Shown here: positions 63,444 through 64,000 of the stretch, in pieces
How the letters are laid out: every line of letters begins with the position of its first letter
How positions within the stretch are numbered: the stretch's first letter is position 1
DNA from: Sinohyriopsis cumingii
Lineage: Eukaryota > Mollusca > Bivalvia > Unionida > Unionidae
Reading direction: 5' to 3'
Assembly (NCBI GenBank): GCA_028554795.2
Contig: CM068841.1
Span: 28,141,721 to 28,205,720, forward strand
Length of the DNA: 64,000 nt
Position numbers and translations under genes: made by a program
The notes under the pieces: generated by a model
Database searches by the model: none
What the model was told of the DNA's origin: nothing
What the model saw: the letters and a program-made list of their open reading frames with translations, nothing else

Positions 63444-63714
63444 ATGGCCACAGCAGAATAAAACTCTCAAACATACCTCAACACTTACTGGTGTGTATAG
63501 ACTGTCTGTGTTCAGTGCTGCAAAATTTAAGATATTTACAACGTATCCCTGGCGGCATTCAACCGATAAGTTTTCCGGGGTTGTGTCTGTTGTCTTAAAT
63601 AGCGGAACCGAAGAAATATATATTCATGAAACAACTGATAAAAAATTAACCGCAACATCCTACTGGTGGTGTCTGGAATTTGTTGCTGAAACGCATCACT
63701 TGGTTACTGCGTAA
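63444..63714 (+). CDS. Unknown beta-rich gene (copy 2)
   Basis: From ATG 63444. The better-supported frame from 63493 reads RLSVFSAAKFKIFTTYPW, VVSVVLNSGTEEIYIHETTD and YWWCLEFVAETHHL, an alternating pattern suggesting beta strands. Possibly a small surface protein; no family recognised. Confidence 0.35.
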
Positions 63715-63721
63715 AATAATA

Positions 63722-64000
63722 ATGGCGTTGACAGAGTCAAGTGTTCAGAAATATAGATATGATCAAGTACGTGAATGGTAATCAGCTTTAAAAGCCATCA
63801 ATGACAAATATACCGTGAAAGTAAGAAAATACAAGCGGCGTGCAGTTGCCATTGATGTTGTAGTTTATTCAGTGTCCAAGTTAGTTGCGTCCACCGGTAT
63901 AGTATAATCAGCGCTGACTCCGATAACAGTAGCAAAAGCAACAATATGTGTTTCATCATCAGCAGCAATAATAGGTGTTTTTAATATTATCGCGAAAAAG
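63722..64000 (+). pseudogene. Unknown gene with hydrophobic segment, cut by window edge
   Basis: Begins MALTESSVQKYRYDQVREW, then a basic helix and a hydrophobic Ala/Val/Ile-rich stretch (TVAKATICVSSSAAIIGVF). Runs past the window end. Not recognised; broken. Confidence 0.3.

Overview
The window looks like invertebrate, most likely molluscan, nuclear DNA. It is AT-rich, has spliced coding exons and many microsatellites, and carries two copies of a tRNA-derived SINE whose 3' core resembles common molluscan SINEs. The host assignment is an inference of moderate confidence. There is no sign of a bacterial or organellar genome.

Layout. (1) 1-6469, minus strand: remnant of a capsid-bearing virus-like element with a Pif1/RecD-like helicase, an adenain-like protease, a capsid-like gene and small structural genes. 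(2) 6.5-22.5 kb: host DNA with candidate spliced exons on the minus strand (9.7-10.7 kb and 13.0-13.7 kb), a nested fold-back element (10.7-12.7 kb), a truncated CR1/Jockey-type LINE (15.4-16.5 kb) and simple repeats. (3) 22,495-42,608: a 20.1 kb Polinton with both terminal inverted repeats and a perfect 6-bp target duplication, GTTGAC. It has the full family set: PolB, integrase with chromodomain, packaging ATPase, adenain-like protease, major and minor capsid proteins and the usual small structural proteins. It is a fossil: the terminal repeats are still nearly identical, but roughly a dozen breaks are spread over the genes. (4) 42.6-58.6 kb: host DNA with one SINE, long GT-rich and 37-bp minisatellite arrays, candidate exons at 50.8 and 55.5 kb, and a third virus-like fragment at 54.8-55.2 kb. 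(5) 58.69-64.0 kb, plus strand: a second, diverged copy of the family in (1), in the opposite orientation and cut off by the window edge.

The most unusual signal is in the Polinton. Five sites carry what reads as a histone-mRNA 3'-end signal: stem-loop GGCCCTTTTCAGGGCC plus ACCCA, followed by an A/G-rich element like the one that pairs with U7 snRNA. Each lies just after a small gene near an element end, and two lie inside the terminal inverted repeats. The left-end gene pair diverges from a promoter with two CCAAT boxes, a CRE/E-box and two TATA boxes, a layout like histone gene pairs. The core genes show no such stem-loops; several have a TATA box 50-60 bases before the start codon. This suggests an element whose terminal genes were expressed with S phase through the host's histone mRNA machinery.

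The same Polinton carries probable host-manipulation genes: a BIR (inhibitor-of-apoptosis type) protein and a tandem family with F-box-like starts. It also has a CCHC zinc-knuckle protein, a basic protein with SPKK-like repeats, and a right-end cassette of three coiled-coil genes with repeated promoter motifs and iteron-like repeats.
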